A stretch of DNA of 64,000 nucleotides from Streptomyces sulphureus DSM 40104 (GTDB lineage Bacteria > Actinomycetota > Actinomycetes > Streptomycetales > Streptomycetaceae). Position 1 is the first letter of the stretch; each line of letters opens with the position of its first letter. The stretch lies in NCBI RefSeq assembly GCF_000381025.1, contig NZ_KB905817.1, positions 388,146 to 452,145 on the forward strand. Direction: 5' to 3'. Shown one piece after another: positions 34,851-44,488 of the stretch. The notes beneath the pieces were generated by a model. The model was not told the DNA's origin, made no database searches, and saw nothing but the letters and a program-made list of their open reading frames with translations. Position numbers and translations under genes: made by a program.

Positions 34851-34938
34851 CCCATGTCTTTTCACAGGGATGCCCCGACAACACCACGCCACCCCGACGG
34901 CGTTCACCCGCCACGAAGGTCATCTTGCTGAGAAACCC

Positions 34939-35445
34939 TCACTTGTCCACGAAAAAGCATCGGGCTGGCTTGTGAGTGGTGGATGTGTTGCTGGCAAGGC
35001 TCTTGCCGTCGATGCTGATGTCACAGGAAAGTTCGCCGGTCGCCCCATGACGGTACTTGGCGATGATCAGGACCTTGGTTACCTCAGTTTCGGTTCGGAG
35101 ACTGACCTTCTTGGAGAACGGCAGCGTTTCGTCCACCATCCGTCCCCCGGTCTCCTTGCCGTCTGCGGTAATCACCAGGGCCTTGACCATGGCGTTGTCC
35201 TTTTCCCCCTGAACCGTGAGCGTGACCTTTCGCTCAGCCGCAGCGCCGGAAGTCCCGTCGGAATTCGCCGTGTTGGATTCGCCGGCGCTCGGCGACTGTG
35301 TGCTTTCCGAAGTCTCGGAGTTCTGCGATGCGGGGGTGTCGTCGCCGGTGGCGCATCCGGCAAGCCCCATTCCAAGCATCGCGATGGTAGCACCGGCCCA
35401 TGCGCGGAAAACAACGGCGGGTCGGGGCTTTAGGCTAACTGACAT
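34939..35445 (-). CDS. MmpS-like lipoprotein
   Basis: A 168-aa predicted lipoprotein: signal peptide with lipobox LAGC (Cys31), a Ser/Thr/Asn-rich linker (about 32-68), then a small beta domain. That domain resembles the MmpS family: KVTLTVQGE, the typical ETLPFSKKVSL, and a paired-cysteine end CDISIDG...KPARCFFV. MmpS proteins assist MmpL/RND exporters in mycobacteria; no MmpL gene is present here, so its partner is unknown. Codon use is clearly less GC-biased than in neighbouring genes. There is no Shine-Dalgarno site before the ATG, but a promoter-like pair ends 6 bases upstream, suggesting a leaderless mRNA. Confidence 0.7.
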   Translation of the reverse strand: MSVSLKPRPAVVFRAWAGATIAMLGMGLAGCATGDDTPASQNSETSESTQSPSAGESNTANSDGTSGAAAERKVTLTVQGEKDNAMVKALVITADGKETGGRMVDETLPFSKKVSLRTETEVTKVLIIAKYRHGATGELSCDISIDGKSLASNTSTTHKPARCFFVDK

Positions 35446-35451
35446 GTTCGG

Positions 35452-35479
35452 ATTATTGCAGTGGGAGCACGAGCGGCAA
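35452..35479 (-). promoter_or_regulatory. Putative promoter of a leaderless mRNA for the MmpS-like gene
   Basis: On the minus strand TTGCCG and AATAAT are spaced by 16 bp, and AATAAT ends only 6 bases before the ATG at 35445. That places transcription start at or near the start codon. Confidence 0.4.
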
Positions 35480-36140
35480 AATCCTGGATTACCGCTCACG
35501 TCGTCGATTACGCGCGAGCAGGTCCATGGCCCCACCAAGTTCCATAAGTGTGCGCATAGTTGGTGACGCCCAGAACGGTCGACCCTCGGAACGGTGCGCA
35601 CCGCGTGAAGCCCGCCATGCAACCGTCGCCGCTGTCCCTCGGACACCACCGACGCCGAACGGTGCCGAGGAAGACACGACCCGGTACAGCCACTTGCCGG
35701 TAACCAGGCGGCCCCCGGCCCGAGTTGACGCGCGCGGTGAAGGTGCCGTTGGGCAGCTTGTGCAACTGCCCCAGCTTGACGCTTGCCCCGGGGCGAGTGA
35801 TGAGTGGGTGCACTGCGCCATCGACCAGGGGCTCCGCCACGTCACCTCACGCCGACCAGCCCGTCTCACGCCCGAGAACACAGGGCTGTTGCCTACCTGA
35901 TCACCGCGACGGAGAAGTACTTCACGCACGGCTCCGCGCGCGTCCTTCCGCTTCCCGGCGGCCGGAAAGTGGGGCGCTGCTCGTTACTGCCCGCCACTGC
36001 CACCGGCGCGGAGCCGTTCGCGCGGTGGCTACGGAACTGACCGTACGGGAGCCGTCCCGCAGGGGCCGCAACTTCAGTTCCCGTAAGACGGGACCAGGGA
36101 GCCGCTCGGGCGGCACCCCTCTTGCCGCATCCGGACCCCC
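35480..36140. other. Intergenic stretch with no supported gene
   Basis: About 660 bp. A minus-strand frame beginning near 35840 reads MAEPLVDGAVHPLITRPG and GQLHKLPNGTFTARVNSG and looks somewhat protein-like, but it has no recognisable domain and loses coherence after about 50 residues, so it may be a gene fragment. Nothing else is recognisable. Confidence 0.4.
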
Positions 36141-36341
36141 TCAGGGCCGCTCCCCCTTCGGCCCCCTTCCGCGTTCGTTCCGCGGCCCGGAGGGGCGCCA
36201 GTGCGGGTCCTTCTCGAGGTCCTGCTTGGCTTCCTCGTTCGCCTCCTGCCCGGAGGCGCCCGACTCGTCCTTCGCCTCCTTGCGGCGGCGGGACCGCTGG
36301 ATGTCGTAGCTCTTGCTGCCGGGTTCGGGCATGGGGATCAC
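36141..36341 (-). CDS. Small, highly charged hypothetical protein
   Basis: A 66-aa hydrophilic protein starting MIPMPEPGSKSYDIQRSRRR and continuing with Glu, Lys, Arg and Pro-rich sequence (EANEEAKQDLEKDPHWRPSG). It has no membrane segment and looks intrinsically disordered. I believe short proteins of this shape recur in streptomycetes without known function. A shorter start two codons later (MPEPGS) is possible. Confidence 0.5.
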   Translation of the reverse strand: MIPMPEPGSKSYDIQRSRRRKEAKDESGASGQEANEEAKQDLEKDPHWRPSGPRNERGRGPKGERP

Positions 36342-36835
36342 CTCGGTCCCCCGGGTTCCCCCGGTGCGGGGGCCAAACCTCCGGGCCGCGTCCGGCCTTC
36401 ACCCGGCGCCCTCCGTCCCTTCACGGAACCGTCGGACGAGCAATCCACCCCGGAGACGCATAGAGGCAGGCGAACCGGGCAGGCGGAGCGCAGACGGAGT
36501 GGCTCCAACGCACCTTGATGCCCCGGTAACCATGGGTTGGACCCAGTTGCCCTTTTCGGGCGAAGAGTTCGGGTGTGCGCTGTGACCTCGGCCACCGAGA
36601 TTCACGTCAGTCACTGCCACCTTTGCGCGCCCCACGAGACCCGTGGTAGGCGATCGGTACGACTCCGGCATTGCGGGCAACTACGTGGTCACAGCGGCGT
36701 AGTTGGGCAATGATCACTGTTCCGCGGGCTCGCCGAGCGGCGTCCGAGAGCCCCCAACTGGCCGTGTACGCGTCGGGTGTGGCGCATTCCACCTTTCTTG
36801 AGCACCGGGTTTCACGCCTGCTAGGCATTGCAGCC

Positions 36836-37672
36836 ATGTCCCCGAAAGCTCAGATCCCCAGCCACCGGAAGCCCCGCGAGAGGAAGATGCCGAAGGCACT
36901 CCGCGCGGGCATGACGGGTGGCGTCATGGGCACCATCGCCCTCACCGCGGCAGCCGCCCCGGCCGTCGCGGGCGACAAGTCGCAAGCAGGCGGCGGCAAG
37001 GCGTCAGAGACCGTCGAGATGCCGGCCCTCACCGGCGAGCTGGCGAGCTCCACCCAGCAGGCCGTCGACTCGATGGAGACCTCGGCCGAGCGCTACGAAC
37101 TCCAGGTCGCCCAGGAGAAGGCAGCCGCGGCGGCCCACAAGGAAGCCAAGGAGACGAAGCAGAAGGCCGAGGCGAAGAAGCGCGCCGAGGCGGCGAGGAA
37201 GGCCGAGGCACGCGAACGTGCCGAACAGGCCCGCGCCGACCGGAGTTCGGAGCGGACCACGCTCGACTCCGCCACCGACTCGGAGCAGTCCACGCCCGCC
37301 TCGACCGAGGCCGGCAGCGGCTCCGCCGCCGAGGTCCTCAGCTTCCTGCGCGCCCAGGTCGGCAAGGCGTACGTCCTCGGCGGCACAGGACCGTCCTCCT
37401 ACGACTGCTCCGGGCTCACCGCGGCCGCGTTCAAGCAGGTCGGCGTCGACCTGCCGCGGATGTCCCAGCAGCAGTCGACGACGGGCACCCAGGTCTCCGT
37501 CGACGAGGCGCAGCCGGGCGACATCCTCTACTGGGGCGGCTCGGGCAGTGCGCACCACGTCGCCGTCTACGTGGGCGACGGCAAGTTCATCGGCGCCCAG
37601 AACTCCTCGACAGGCGTCGTCGAGCGCGACCTCAGCTACGACCAGCCGACCGGCGCGGTCCGCGTCCTCTGA
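36836..37672 (+). CDS. Secreted NlpC/P60 (C40) peptidoglycan endopeptidase
   Basis: A 278-aa secreted cell-wall hydrolase. The N-terminal signal peptide (AGMTGGVMGTIALTAAAAPA, ending around AVAG) is followed by an Ala/Glu/Lys-rich coiled-coil region (about 65-140), a Ser/Thr linker and an NlpC/P60 domain from about residue 163. The catalytic Cys191 is in SSYDCSGL, His241 in AHHVAVYVG, and a polar third residue (Gln255 or Asn256) in GAQNSS. Such enzymes cut the D-Glu-to-diamino-acid bond in stem peptides. Start ATG 36836 gives the best signal peptide. A strong terminator follows. Confidence 0.9.
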   Translation: MSPKAQIPSHRKPRERKMPKALRAGMTGGVMGTIALTAAAAPAVAGDKSQAGGGKASETVEMPALTGELASSTQQAVDSMETSAERYELQVAQEKAAAAAHKEAKETKQKAEAKKRAEAARKAEARERAEQARADRSSERTTLDSATDSEQSTPASTEAGSGSAAEVLSFLRAQVGKAYVLGGTGPSSYDCSGLTAAAFKQVGVDLPRMSQQQSTTGTQVSVDEAQPGDILYWGGSGSAHHVAVYVGDGKFIGAQNSSTGVVERDLSYDQPTGAVRVL

Positions 37673-37692
37673 CCGAACCGCCCGCCCGAACT

Positions 37693-37734
37693 CCGGCCCC
37701 CGCCACGCTCATGCCCCCGAGAGCGTGCCGGGGG
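37693..37734 (+). terminator. Terminator after the NlpC/P60 gene
   Basis: A 16-bp stem with one mismatch (GGCCCCCGCCACGCTC against GAGCGTGCCGGGGGCC) around a 10-nt loop, 20 bp past the stop codon. The rest of the gap to 37971 contains nothing recognisable. Confidence 0.75.
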
Positions 37735-37971
37735 CCGGCTGCTCTCTCCACGCCGTGTAGAGCCGCCGAGCGGCCTGCACGGACCGCTGGGAGCGGGCGA
37801 GACGGACTCCCCGGCGTGGCGGCCCACCGCCGCGGTCGGCGGCACGGAACGCCTCACAGAAGCCCCGCGAACGACGCGCGCCCCCGCACGCGCGGCAGCA
37901 ACCGCACGCCGGGAGCGCGCCGTCGGGAGAGCCCCGCGCCCGAACTCGGCGTCCGCGCGGGGCCGGTGGGC

Positions 37972-39285
37972 TCACGCCCGGGGCGCGACCTTCGTCAGCC
38001 CGTTGATGATCCGGTCCATCGCGTCCCCGCCCCTGGGGTCGGTGAGGTTGGCGAGGAGCTTGAGGGTGAAGCGCATCAGCAGCGGGTGGGAGAGTCCGCG
38101 CTCGGTGGCGAGCTTCATGATCTTCGGGTTGCCGATCAGCTTCACGAAGGCGCGGCCCATGTTGTAGTACCCGCCGTAGGTCTCCTTGAGTACCTTCGGG
38201 TAGGCGCGGAGGGCGAGTTCGCGCTGCGAGGCGGTGCTGCGCCCGTGCGCCTGCACGATCGTCTCGGCGGCGATCGCGCCCGACTCCAGCGCGTACGCGA
38301 TCCCCTCGCCGTTGAACGGGTTGACGAGCCCGCCCGCGTCGCCCACGAGGAGCAGCCCGCGCGTGTAGTGCGGCTGCCGGTTGAAGGCCATGGGGAGCGC
38401 GGCGCCGCGGATCGCGCCCGTCATGTTCTCCGGGGTGTAGCCCCACTCCTCAGGCATCGACGCGCACCACGCCTTGAGGATCTCCCGCCAGTCCAACTCC
38501 CCGAAAGCCGACGAGGTGTTGAGGATGCCGAGTCCGACGTTGCTGGTGCCGTCGCCCATCCCGAAGACCCAGCCGTAGCCGGGCAGGAGCTTGTCCTGCG
38601 CGCCGCGGCGGTCCCAGAGTTCGAGCCAGGACTCCAGGTAGTCGTCGTCGTGCCGGGGCGACTGGAAGTACGTGCGCACCGCGACGCCCATGGGGCGGTC
38701 CTCCCTGCGGTGCAGCCCCATCTTCAGCGAGAGCCGCGTGGAGTTGCCGTCGGCCGCGACGACGAGCGGCGCGTGGAAGGTCACCGGGGTCATGTCCTTG
38801 CTGAGCACCCCCGGGCCGCCCAACTTGGCGTGCACGCCGGTGATTCGGCCCGTACGCGGGTCGAGGATCGGCTCTCCGACGTTGCAGCGCTCGTGGAGGC
38901 GGGCGCCCGCCTTCTCGGCCTGGCGCGCGAGCTGTTCGTCGAAGTCGTCGCGGCGGCGGACGAGGCCGTAGTCGGGGAAGCTGGCCAGCTCCGGCCACTC
39001 CATCTGGAGGCGGTGGCCGCCCGCGATGATCCGCAGGCCCTTGTTGCGCAGCCAGCCCGCCTCCTCGGAGACGTCCATCCCCATGGCGAGGAGCTGCTTG
39101 GTGGCGCGCGGGGTGAGGCCGTCCCCGCAGACCTTCTCGCGGGGGAACGCCGTCTTCTCCAGCAGGAGCACGTCGAGTCCGGAGCGGGCGAGGTGGTAGG
39201 CCGTGGCGGAACCGGCGGGCCCGGCCCCGACGACGATCACATCGGCGGTCCGCTCGGAGGCCGGCTTCGGGTGGGCTTCGGGCAC
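37972..39285 (-). CDS. menJ: Geranylgeranyl reductase family flavoprotein, probable menaquinone reductase MenJ
   Basis: A 437-aa FAD-dependent reductase. It has the dinucleotide motif VVGAGPAGSA at residues 18-27, EKVCGDGLTP, and the second FAD motif LLLVGDAGGLVNPFNGEGIAYAL. In actinobacteria the family member beside menaquinone and nuo genes reduces one or more double bonds of the menaquinone side chain. The presence of menG and mqn genes in the same block supports that over a chlorophyll or archaeal-lipid role. GTG start. Confidence 0.8.
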   Translation of the reverse strand: MPEAHPKPASERTADVIVVGAGPAGSATAYHLARSGLDVLLLEKTAFPREKVCGDGLTPRATKQLLAMGMDVSEEAGWLRNKGLRIIAGGHRLQMEWPELASFPDYGLVRRRDDFDEQLARQAEKAGARLHERCNVGEPILDPRTGRITGVHAKLGGPGVLSKDMTPVTFHAPLVVAADGNSTRLSLKMGLHRREDRPMGVAVRTYFQSPRHDDDYLESWLELWDRRGAQDKLLPGYGWVFGMGDGTSNVGLGILNTSSAFGELDWREILKAWCASMPEEWGYTPENMTGAIRGAALPMAFNRQPHYTRGLLLVGDAGGLVNPFNGEGIAYALESGAIAAETIVQAHGRSTASQRELALRAYPKVLKETYGGYYNMGRAFVKLIGNPKIMKLATERGLSHPLLMRFTLKLLANLTDPRGGDAMDRIINGLTKVAPRA

Positions 39286-39399
39286 GAGGACTCCCGCAAG
39301 GCTAGGCGTGGTGTGTCCGCGCAGGGGACACGGTCCGAACTGGACGCGGCAAGTCTATGCAGCCGCACCCTGGCCGCGCCGAAGGGGTGCGGCGCCGGT

Positions 39400-42213
39400 T
39401 CAGCCGTCTGCGCCCGGGACCTCCCAAGTGTGGAGGGCGGTGCTGAGGACGACGTCCTCGTGCGGGTCCCACGCCTCGGCGCGGCCCTCGAAGCGGATGC
39501 TGTACTCGGTTCCGTCCTCGGCGACGTACGCCTGGTCGACGGTGTGGAGACGCCGCCCCGACTCCTCGTCGGTGTGGCTGAACTCCCAACGGGCGCCCGG
39601 ACGTCCGCGGAAGGTGTCGGCCCGCAGCTCGTGCCGCTCGTAGCCCTCGCGGTGCTGCGCCTGCTCCTCCAGGGCGCGGAAGTTCTCCAGCGGGGAGGCA
39701 CCGGTGGCCTCGACGGCGCCGATCCGCAGGCGCTCGGGCCCGGTCGGCGGCGCGTAGTCGACCCGCGTCCCCTCGGCAGTGCGCTCCCAGCCGTCCATGA
39801 CGCCCACGGTGAACCCGGCCGGGTCGCGCCGGAGCGAGAATCCGTCGGGCAGCTCGGCGGGCCGGGGCGCGGCGGTGCCGGGCGGGGGCGGGGGCTTCCC
39901 GTCGTCCTCCGGGTCGACGGGTGACGAGCCCGGGGACTCGGCGTCGCGGGCGGGAGGAGTCTCCTCGGGGTCGGAGGCGCGTGGGGCGCCGGGGCGCACG
40001 TCTTGGTTCTGGGAGCCCGAAAGCAGCCCCGCGGTGAGCGCGCCGCCGGCGAGGGAAGCGGCGGCCGTCCAGGCGACCGTCCGCGCGAGCGGCCTGCCGG
40101 TCGGCGGCGGGGCGCCTCCGGTGGCGCAAGTGCCCTGGGGAGACGTCGGGTTCGGGCGGGGGCGGCGGGCGAGTCGCAGGAGCCACGGCGCGAGCAGTAC
40201 GGCAGGCAGCGTCCACAGCAGCGACGCGAGGAGGAGTGCGTCGAGCGCGGCACCGAACTCCGCGCGCGCCTCCTCTCCCGGGTACGGTGCGGTCCCGCCG
40301 CCGAGGGACGCCGTCATCCGGGCGCCCGCGACCGCCGTCGCAGCGAGGAGGAGGCAGACGAACAGGCCGCCGCCGAGCAACTGTTCGGCACGTGCCCTGC
40401 AACGCCGCGCGAGTGCGAGCCCGACGAGCAGCGCACAGGCGACGCCGAGCGCGCCGAGGGCGAACGGCGCCCAGGAGGCGGCATCGCCGGCCTGTGCGTA
40501 GCCGAGGCTCTGCCGCTCCAGCTCCAACCCGGGGAGCCTGGACGAGGCGCGGAGGGAGGCACCCCAGGCGAGCGCCAGCCCGTTCAGCCCGAGGTTGGGC
40601 AGGACGAGGAGCAGCGCCACGGCACCTTCGGCGCCCAACTCCCGCTGCGTCGCGAGGAGATACCCGCACACCGAGGCCCCGGCGAGGAGGGAGGCACCCA
40701 CCAGCCCGGCCCCGGCTCCGCTCGCGACGTCGTGGACCATCCGCGCCCCCGGACGCTCCACGGCGGGCCGACTCGCGAGCGCGACCCACACCGCGACGAC
40801 CGTCAGCACGAACGACCAGAGCAGCACCGACCACGGAGCCCCGCTCAACTCACCCCCTTCAGCCTTCGGTTGGGCGACCAGCGCCAGCGCCCACGCGGCG
40901 ACGGCCGCCACCGCACCGACCCGCAGCGCCGTCTCCGCTGCCGTCCCGACCGCGTGCCTCCGGCGCGCGCGACGTGCGGTGAGCACCGTCAGCAGCACCC
41001 ATACCGCGGTGACCGCCAGCGGCGTCGCCGAGAGCGCGACCTCCCCACCGAGCGGGACTCCCGCGAAGGAGTCGCCGTACCGCACGGAGACGTCTCCCCC
41101 GACCCCCTGGAGCAGCAAGGCGAGCCACGCCCGGAGACGTGCAACCCGGCCGACCTCTCCCAACTCCCCCTCGTCAAAGGCCGATACGGCCCCGGCAAGC
41201 ACCAGCACCCCGACCGGAGCCACGACCCCGGCCGCCAGCGCAGCACCCCAGCCCCGCCGCACCAGCCGCGAAACGAAGAGCGCGGCGACGCCGGGCGCGG
41301 GGTGTGGCGGCAGCGGGGGAACGACGGGGCGGGGCGGAACCGGCTCCGACTGCTCGCCCGGCCGGGGCGGGACCGCGGCAGGGGCTGGCGGCTCCGGTGG
41401 GGGCGACGGGACGGCGGCGGACGCCGGGGCGACGGGCGGCCCGACGGGACGAGGCGGGACAGCGGCCGACGGTCGCGACTCCGGCGACCCGGCCGGACAG
41501 GGCGGAACGACGGCGGGCTCCGGCGACTCCGGCGAGGCGGGCGGCCCGACGGGACGAGGGGGAACGACAGCAGGCGCCCGTGACTCCGGCGCCCCGTCAC
41601 CAGCCAACGGCGCGCCCGCCCCCTCGCCCACAGGCACCTCCTGGGCGGGGCCGCCCATGCAACCGTCTGATCCCTCGTCACACCGTCCGCGCCGGGCGTC
41701 CCCGGGCGAAACCTCGTCAGGCGCCTCCGCAGCGGAAGGCATCACCAAGTCGGCACCTGCCGCCGCCTGTTGACTCCCCGTATTCCCGCCGGCCGACGCC
41801 CGCGCCTTCCCTACCCCATCCTCCTCCGCACCCGCACACGGCGCCCCGCCGCGAGCCGCGGGAACCCCCGCCGAGCCCGCCGAGTCCCTGACCTGTCCCC
41901 CCTCGACGCCCCCGGACGAAGCCTCCTCACGCGGCATCCCACCCGCACCGGCCGACACCCCCAAGTCGGCCCCGCACTCCCCCGGTCGCCCCCTCAAGTC
42001 CACCGCAGCGGACGGCCGATCCCCCGCGCCGCGCTCCTCGTCTTCGGCCGCCGATCCGCCGCCGTCGGAGGCGGGTCGGTCGCGGTCTCCGGCGGGGCGT
42101 GGAACGTCGCCGCGCTCACGGCCGCTCAGCGGCGTGCCGCACTCCATGCAGTACCGGGCGGAGGACGGCGAGGCGGTGCCGCACTCCTGGCAGGGTGAGG
42201 TGGACGTGGGCAA
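39400..42213 (-). CDS. Large zinc-ribbon, proline-rich, multi-pass membrane protein of unknown function
   Basis: A 937-aa protein not assigned to a characterised family. Residues 8-28 hold a double CxxC zinc ribbon (CQECG and CMECG). A very long Pro/Ala/Glu/Gly linker follows to about residue 310. About ten hydrophobic segments then run from GWGAALAAGVVAPVGVLVLA to LLWTLPAVLLAPWLL. After a last helix (AWTAAASLAGGALTAGLL) comes an outside domain of about 150 residues (FSLRRDPAGFTVGVMDGWER) that resembles DUF1795/PsbP-like folds. The TTG start is needed to include the first ribbon. A sensor or cell-envelope role is possible but unproven. Confidence 0.65.
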   Translation of the reverse strand: MPTSTSPCQECGTASPSSARYCMECGTPLSGRERGDVPRPAGDRDRPASDGGGSAAEDEERGAGDRPSAAVDLRGRPGECGADLGVSAGAGGMPREEASSGGVEGGQVRDSAGSAGVPAARGGAPCAGAEEDGVGKARASAGGNTGSQQAAAGADLVMPSAAEAPDEVSPGDARRGRCDEGSDGCMGGPAQEVPVGEGAGAPLAGDGAPESRAPAVVPPRPVGPPASPESPEPAVVPPCPAGSPESRPSAAVPPRPVGPPVAPASAAVPSPPPEPPAPAAVPPRPGEQSEPVPPRPVVPPLPPHPAPGVAALFVSRLVRRGWGAALAAGVVAPVGVLVLAGAVSAFDEGELGEVGRVARLRAWLALLLQGVGGDVSVRYGDSFAGVPLGGEVALSATPLAVTAVWVLLTVLTARRARRRHAVGTAAETALRVGAVAAVAAWALALVAQPKAEGGELSGAPWSVLLWSFVLTVVAVWVALASRPAVERPGARMVHDVASGAGAGLVGASLLAGASVCGYLLATQRELGAEGAVALLLVLPNLGLNGLALAWGASLRASSRLPGLELERQSLGYAQAGDAASWAPFALGALGVACALLVGLALARRCRARAEQLLGGGLFVCLLLAATAVAGARMTASLGGGTAPYPGEEARAEFGAALDALLLASLLWTLPAVLLAPWLLRLARRPRPNPTSPQGTCATGGAPPPTGRPLARTVAWTAAASLAGGALTAGLLSGSQNQDVRPGAPRASDPEETPPARDAESPGSSPVDPEDDGKPPPPPGTAAPRPAELPDGFSLRRDPAGFTVGVMDGWERTAEGTRVDYAPPTGPERLRIGAVEATGASPLENFRALEEQAQHREGYERHELRADTFRGRPGARWEFSHTDEESGRRLHTVDQAYVAEDGTEYSIRFEGRAEAWDPHEDVVLSTALHTWEVPGADG

Positions 42214-42396
42214 GGGTCCCCCGTGGCGTTCGAGCAGACGCCCGGGCCGGGCGGCGCGAGTCGGGCAGGTCCGCGTCGCAGGACGCGCGCACGGCGCGGG
42301 TACGGCCTCACGCTACGCCGCCGCACTCCGCCGGTCGCGGACACGCGGCGACGCCACCCGAACGAGCCGCACAGCGGCGGCCGTTGCCGAAGCCGC

Positions 42397-43095
42397 CTAC
42401 GCGCCGGCCTTGAACCCCCGGTGCAGCGCCACGATCCCGCCCGTGAGGTTGCGCCACGCCACCTTCGTCCAGCCGGCCTCCTGCACCCGGCGCGCCATGG
42501 CGGGCTGGTCCGGCCAGGCGCGGATCGACTCGGCGAGGTAGACGTACGCGTCCGGGCTGCTGCTGACGGCCCGCGCGAGCGGCGGGAGCGCGCGCATCAG
42601 GTACTCGGTGTACACGGTGCGGAACGGCGTCCACACCGGCTGGCTGAACTCGCAGAGGACGAACCGCCCTCCGGGCTTCGTCACCCGGTGCATCTCGCGG
42701 AGCGCCGCGTCGACGTCCTGCACGTTCCGCAGCCCGAACGAGATCGTCACCGCGTCGAAGACGCCGTCGGCGAAGGGCAGCGCCGTGGCGTCGCCCGCGG
42801 TGAACGGCATCCAGGGGTGCCGCTTCTTGCCCTCGCCGAGCATGCCGAGCGAGAAGTCGCTCGGCACGGTGAAGGCCCCCGCCGTGGCGAACGGCATCGA
42901 GGAGGTGCCGGTGCCGGCCGCGAGGTCGAGCACGCGCTCACCGGCGCGCGCGTCGACCGCCTGCGCGACGGCCCGGCGCCACAACCGCGCCTGACCGAGG
43001 GAGAGTACGTCGTTGGTGAGGTCGTACTTGGCCGCCACGTCGTCGAACATCGTGGCGACGTCGGTCGGTTGCTTGTCCAGGGATGCTCGGCTCAC
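42397..43095 (-). CDS. menG: Demethylmenaquinone methyltransferase
   Basis: Methylates demethylmenaquinone with S-adenosylmethionine, the last ring step of menaquinone synthesis. At 232 aa it is normal UbiE/MenG length. Motif I is VLDLAAGTGTSS, followed by the UbiE signature MFDDVAAKYDLTNDVLSLGQ and the post-motif NVQDVDAALREMHRVTKPGG. The GTG start at 43095 fits the family N terminus (VSRASLDKQP). Lies in the same direction as mqnC upstream, 143 bp away. Confidence 0.94.
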   Translation of the reverse strand: MSRASLDKQPTDVATMFDDVAAKYDLTNDVLSLGQARLWRRAVAQAVDARAGERVLDLAAGTGTSSMPFATAGAFTVPSDFSLGMLGEGKKRHPWMPFTAGDATALPFADGVFDAVTISFGLRNVQDVDAALREMHRVTKPGGRFVLCEFSQPVWTPFRTVYTEYLMRALPPLARAVSSSPDAYVYLAESIRAWPDQPAMARRVQEAGWTKVAWRNLTGGIVALHRGFKAGA

Positions 43096-43238
43096 CCGAC
43101 CATTGTCGCGGACGCCCCCGCAGGCCCCGCGGGCAGGCTCACCACCGGACCACGTGCGGCGCCGACCAGCGGCACCGTCGCCCGCCCTCCGCGAGAGGTC
43201 CGTACGCGCCTCCGCCCGGGGATACGCCTGGCTGCGCG

Positions 43239-44435
43239 TCAGCCCGCGTCGACGAGCCGGAGCTCCGGGTGGGCCGTGCCGCCCTCGATCGCGGTGGAGC
43301 TGAGGTGCGAGACGGCACGGTCGTCGACCGGGTCGTTGGCGGGGTCGTCGTGGACGACGAGGTGCTCGTAGGTGGTCGAGCGCTGGGCGGGCACCCGGTC
43401 GGCCTGGCGGATCAGGTCCATCAGCTCGGTGCGGTCGGAGCGGTGCTTGGCGCCCGCGGCCGAGACGACGTTCTCCTCCAGCATCACCGAGCCGAGGTCG
43501 TCGGCGCCGTAGTGGAGCGAGAGCTGGCCCGCCTCCTTGCCCGTGGTGAGCCAGGAGCCCTGAATGTGCGGAACGTTGTCGAGGAAGATCCGCGCGATAG
43601 CGATCATGCGGAGGTACTCGAAGAGCGTCGCCTGGGTGCGGCCCTTCAGGTGGTTGTTCTCCGGCTGGTAGGTGTACGGGATGAAGGCGCGGAAGCCGCC
43701 GGTGCGGTCCTGCACGTCGCGGATCATCCGGATGTGCTCGATCCGCTCGGCGTTGGTCTCGCCCGTGCCCATCAGCATCGTCGTCGTCGACTCGACGCCG
43801 AGGCCGTGCGCCGTCTCCATGATCTCCAGCCACCGCTCGCCCGACTCCTTCAGCGGCGCGATGGCGTTCCGCGCACGGGCCGGGAGGAGCTCGGCGCCGG
43901 CCCCCGCGAACGAGTCGAGCCCCGCCGCGTGGATACGGGTGATCGCCTCCTCGACGCCGACGCCCGAGATCTTCGCCATGTGCGCGACCTCGGAGGCCCC
44001 CAGCGAGTGGATCACGAGCTGCGGGTAGGCGCGCTTGATCGCGGAGAAGTGCTCCTCGTAGTACTCCACGCCGTAGTCCGGGTGGTGGCCGCCCTGGAAC
44101 ATGATCTGGGTGCCGCCGAGTTCGACGGTCTCGGCGCAGCGGCGGAGGATGTCGTCGAGGTCGCGGGTCCACACCTTGTCGCTCTTGGGCGAGGCGTAGA
44201 AGGCGCAGAACTTGCACGCCGTCACGCACGCGTTGGTGTAGTTGATGTTGCGCTCGATGATGTACGTCGCCAGATGCTCGGTTCCCGCGTACCGGCGGCG
44301 GCGGACGGCGTCGGCGGCGGAGCCGAGTGCGTGGAGCGGGGCGCGGCGGTAGAGCTCCAGAGCCTCCTCGGGGGTGACGCGCCCGCCTGCGGCCGCGCGG
44401 TCGAGTACCGCCGTAAGGTCTGCGTTCTCCGGCAC
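43239..44435 (-). CDS. mqnC: Cyclic dehypoxanthinyl futalosine synthase (radical SAM)
   Basis: Radical-SAM enzyme of the futalosine menaquinone pathway, converting dehypoxanthinyl futalosine to its cyclic form; 398 aa. The [4Fe-4S]-SAM cysteines are Cys70, Cys74 and Cys77 in NACVTACKFCAF, followed by TQIMFQGGHHPDYGVEYYEE and FIPYTYQPENNHLKG. The GTG at 44435 is chosen for family length and a purine-rich site upstream. MqnA, an earlier enzyme of the same pathway, lies 1.9 kb away; the other steps are outside the window. Confidence 0.94.
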   Translation of the reverse strand: MPENADLTAVLDRAAAGGRVTPEEALELYRRAPLHALGSAADAVRRRRYAGTEHLATYIIERNINYTNACVTACKFCAFYASPKSDKVWTRDLDDILRRCAETVELGGTQIMFQGGHHPDYGVEYYEEHFSAIKRAYPQLVIHSLGASEVAHMAKISGVGVEEAITRIHAAGLDSFAGAGAELLPARARNAIAPLKESGERWLEIMETAHGLGVESTTTMLMGTGETNAERIEHIRMIRDVQDRTGGFRAFIPYTYQPENNHLKGRTQATLFEYLRMIAIARIFLDNVPHIQGSWLTTGKEAGQLSLHYGADDLGSVMLEENVVSAAGAKHRSDRTELMDLIRQADRVPAQRSTTYEHLVVHDDPANDPVDDRAVSHLSSTAIEGGTAHPELRLVDAG

Positions 44436-44488
44436 CGGCTTCCCTTTCCAAGGTGGCTCCTGCGGGACCCGTCCAGCGTACGCCAGCG

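Noticed and set aside
36590..36835. Cyclic-di-AMP (ydaO-type) riboswitch upstream of the NlpC/P60 gene, as found for some Streptomyces cell-wall hydrolases
   Set aside because: I could not find the conserved aptamer segments in this leader; only unrelated sequence is visible.
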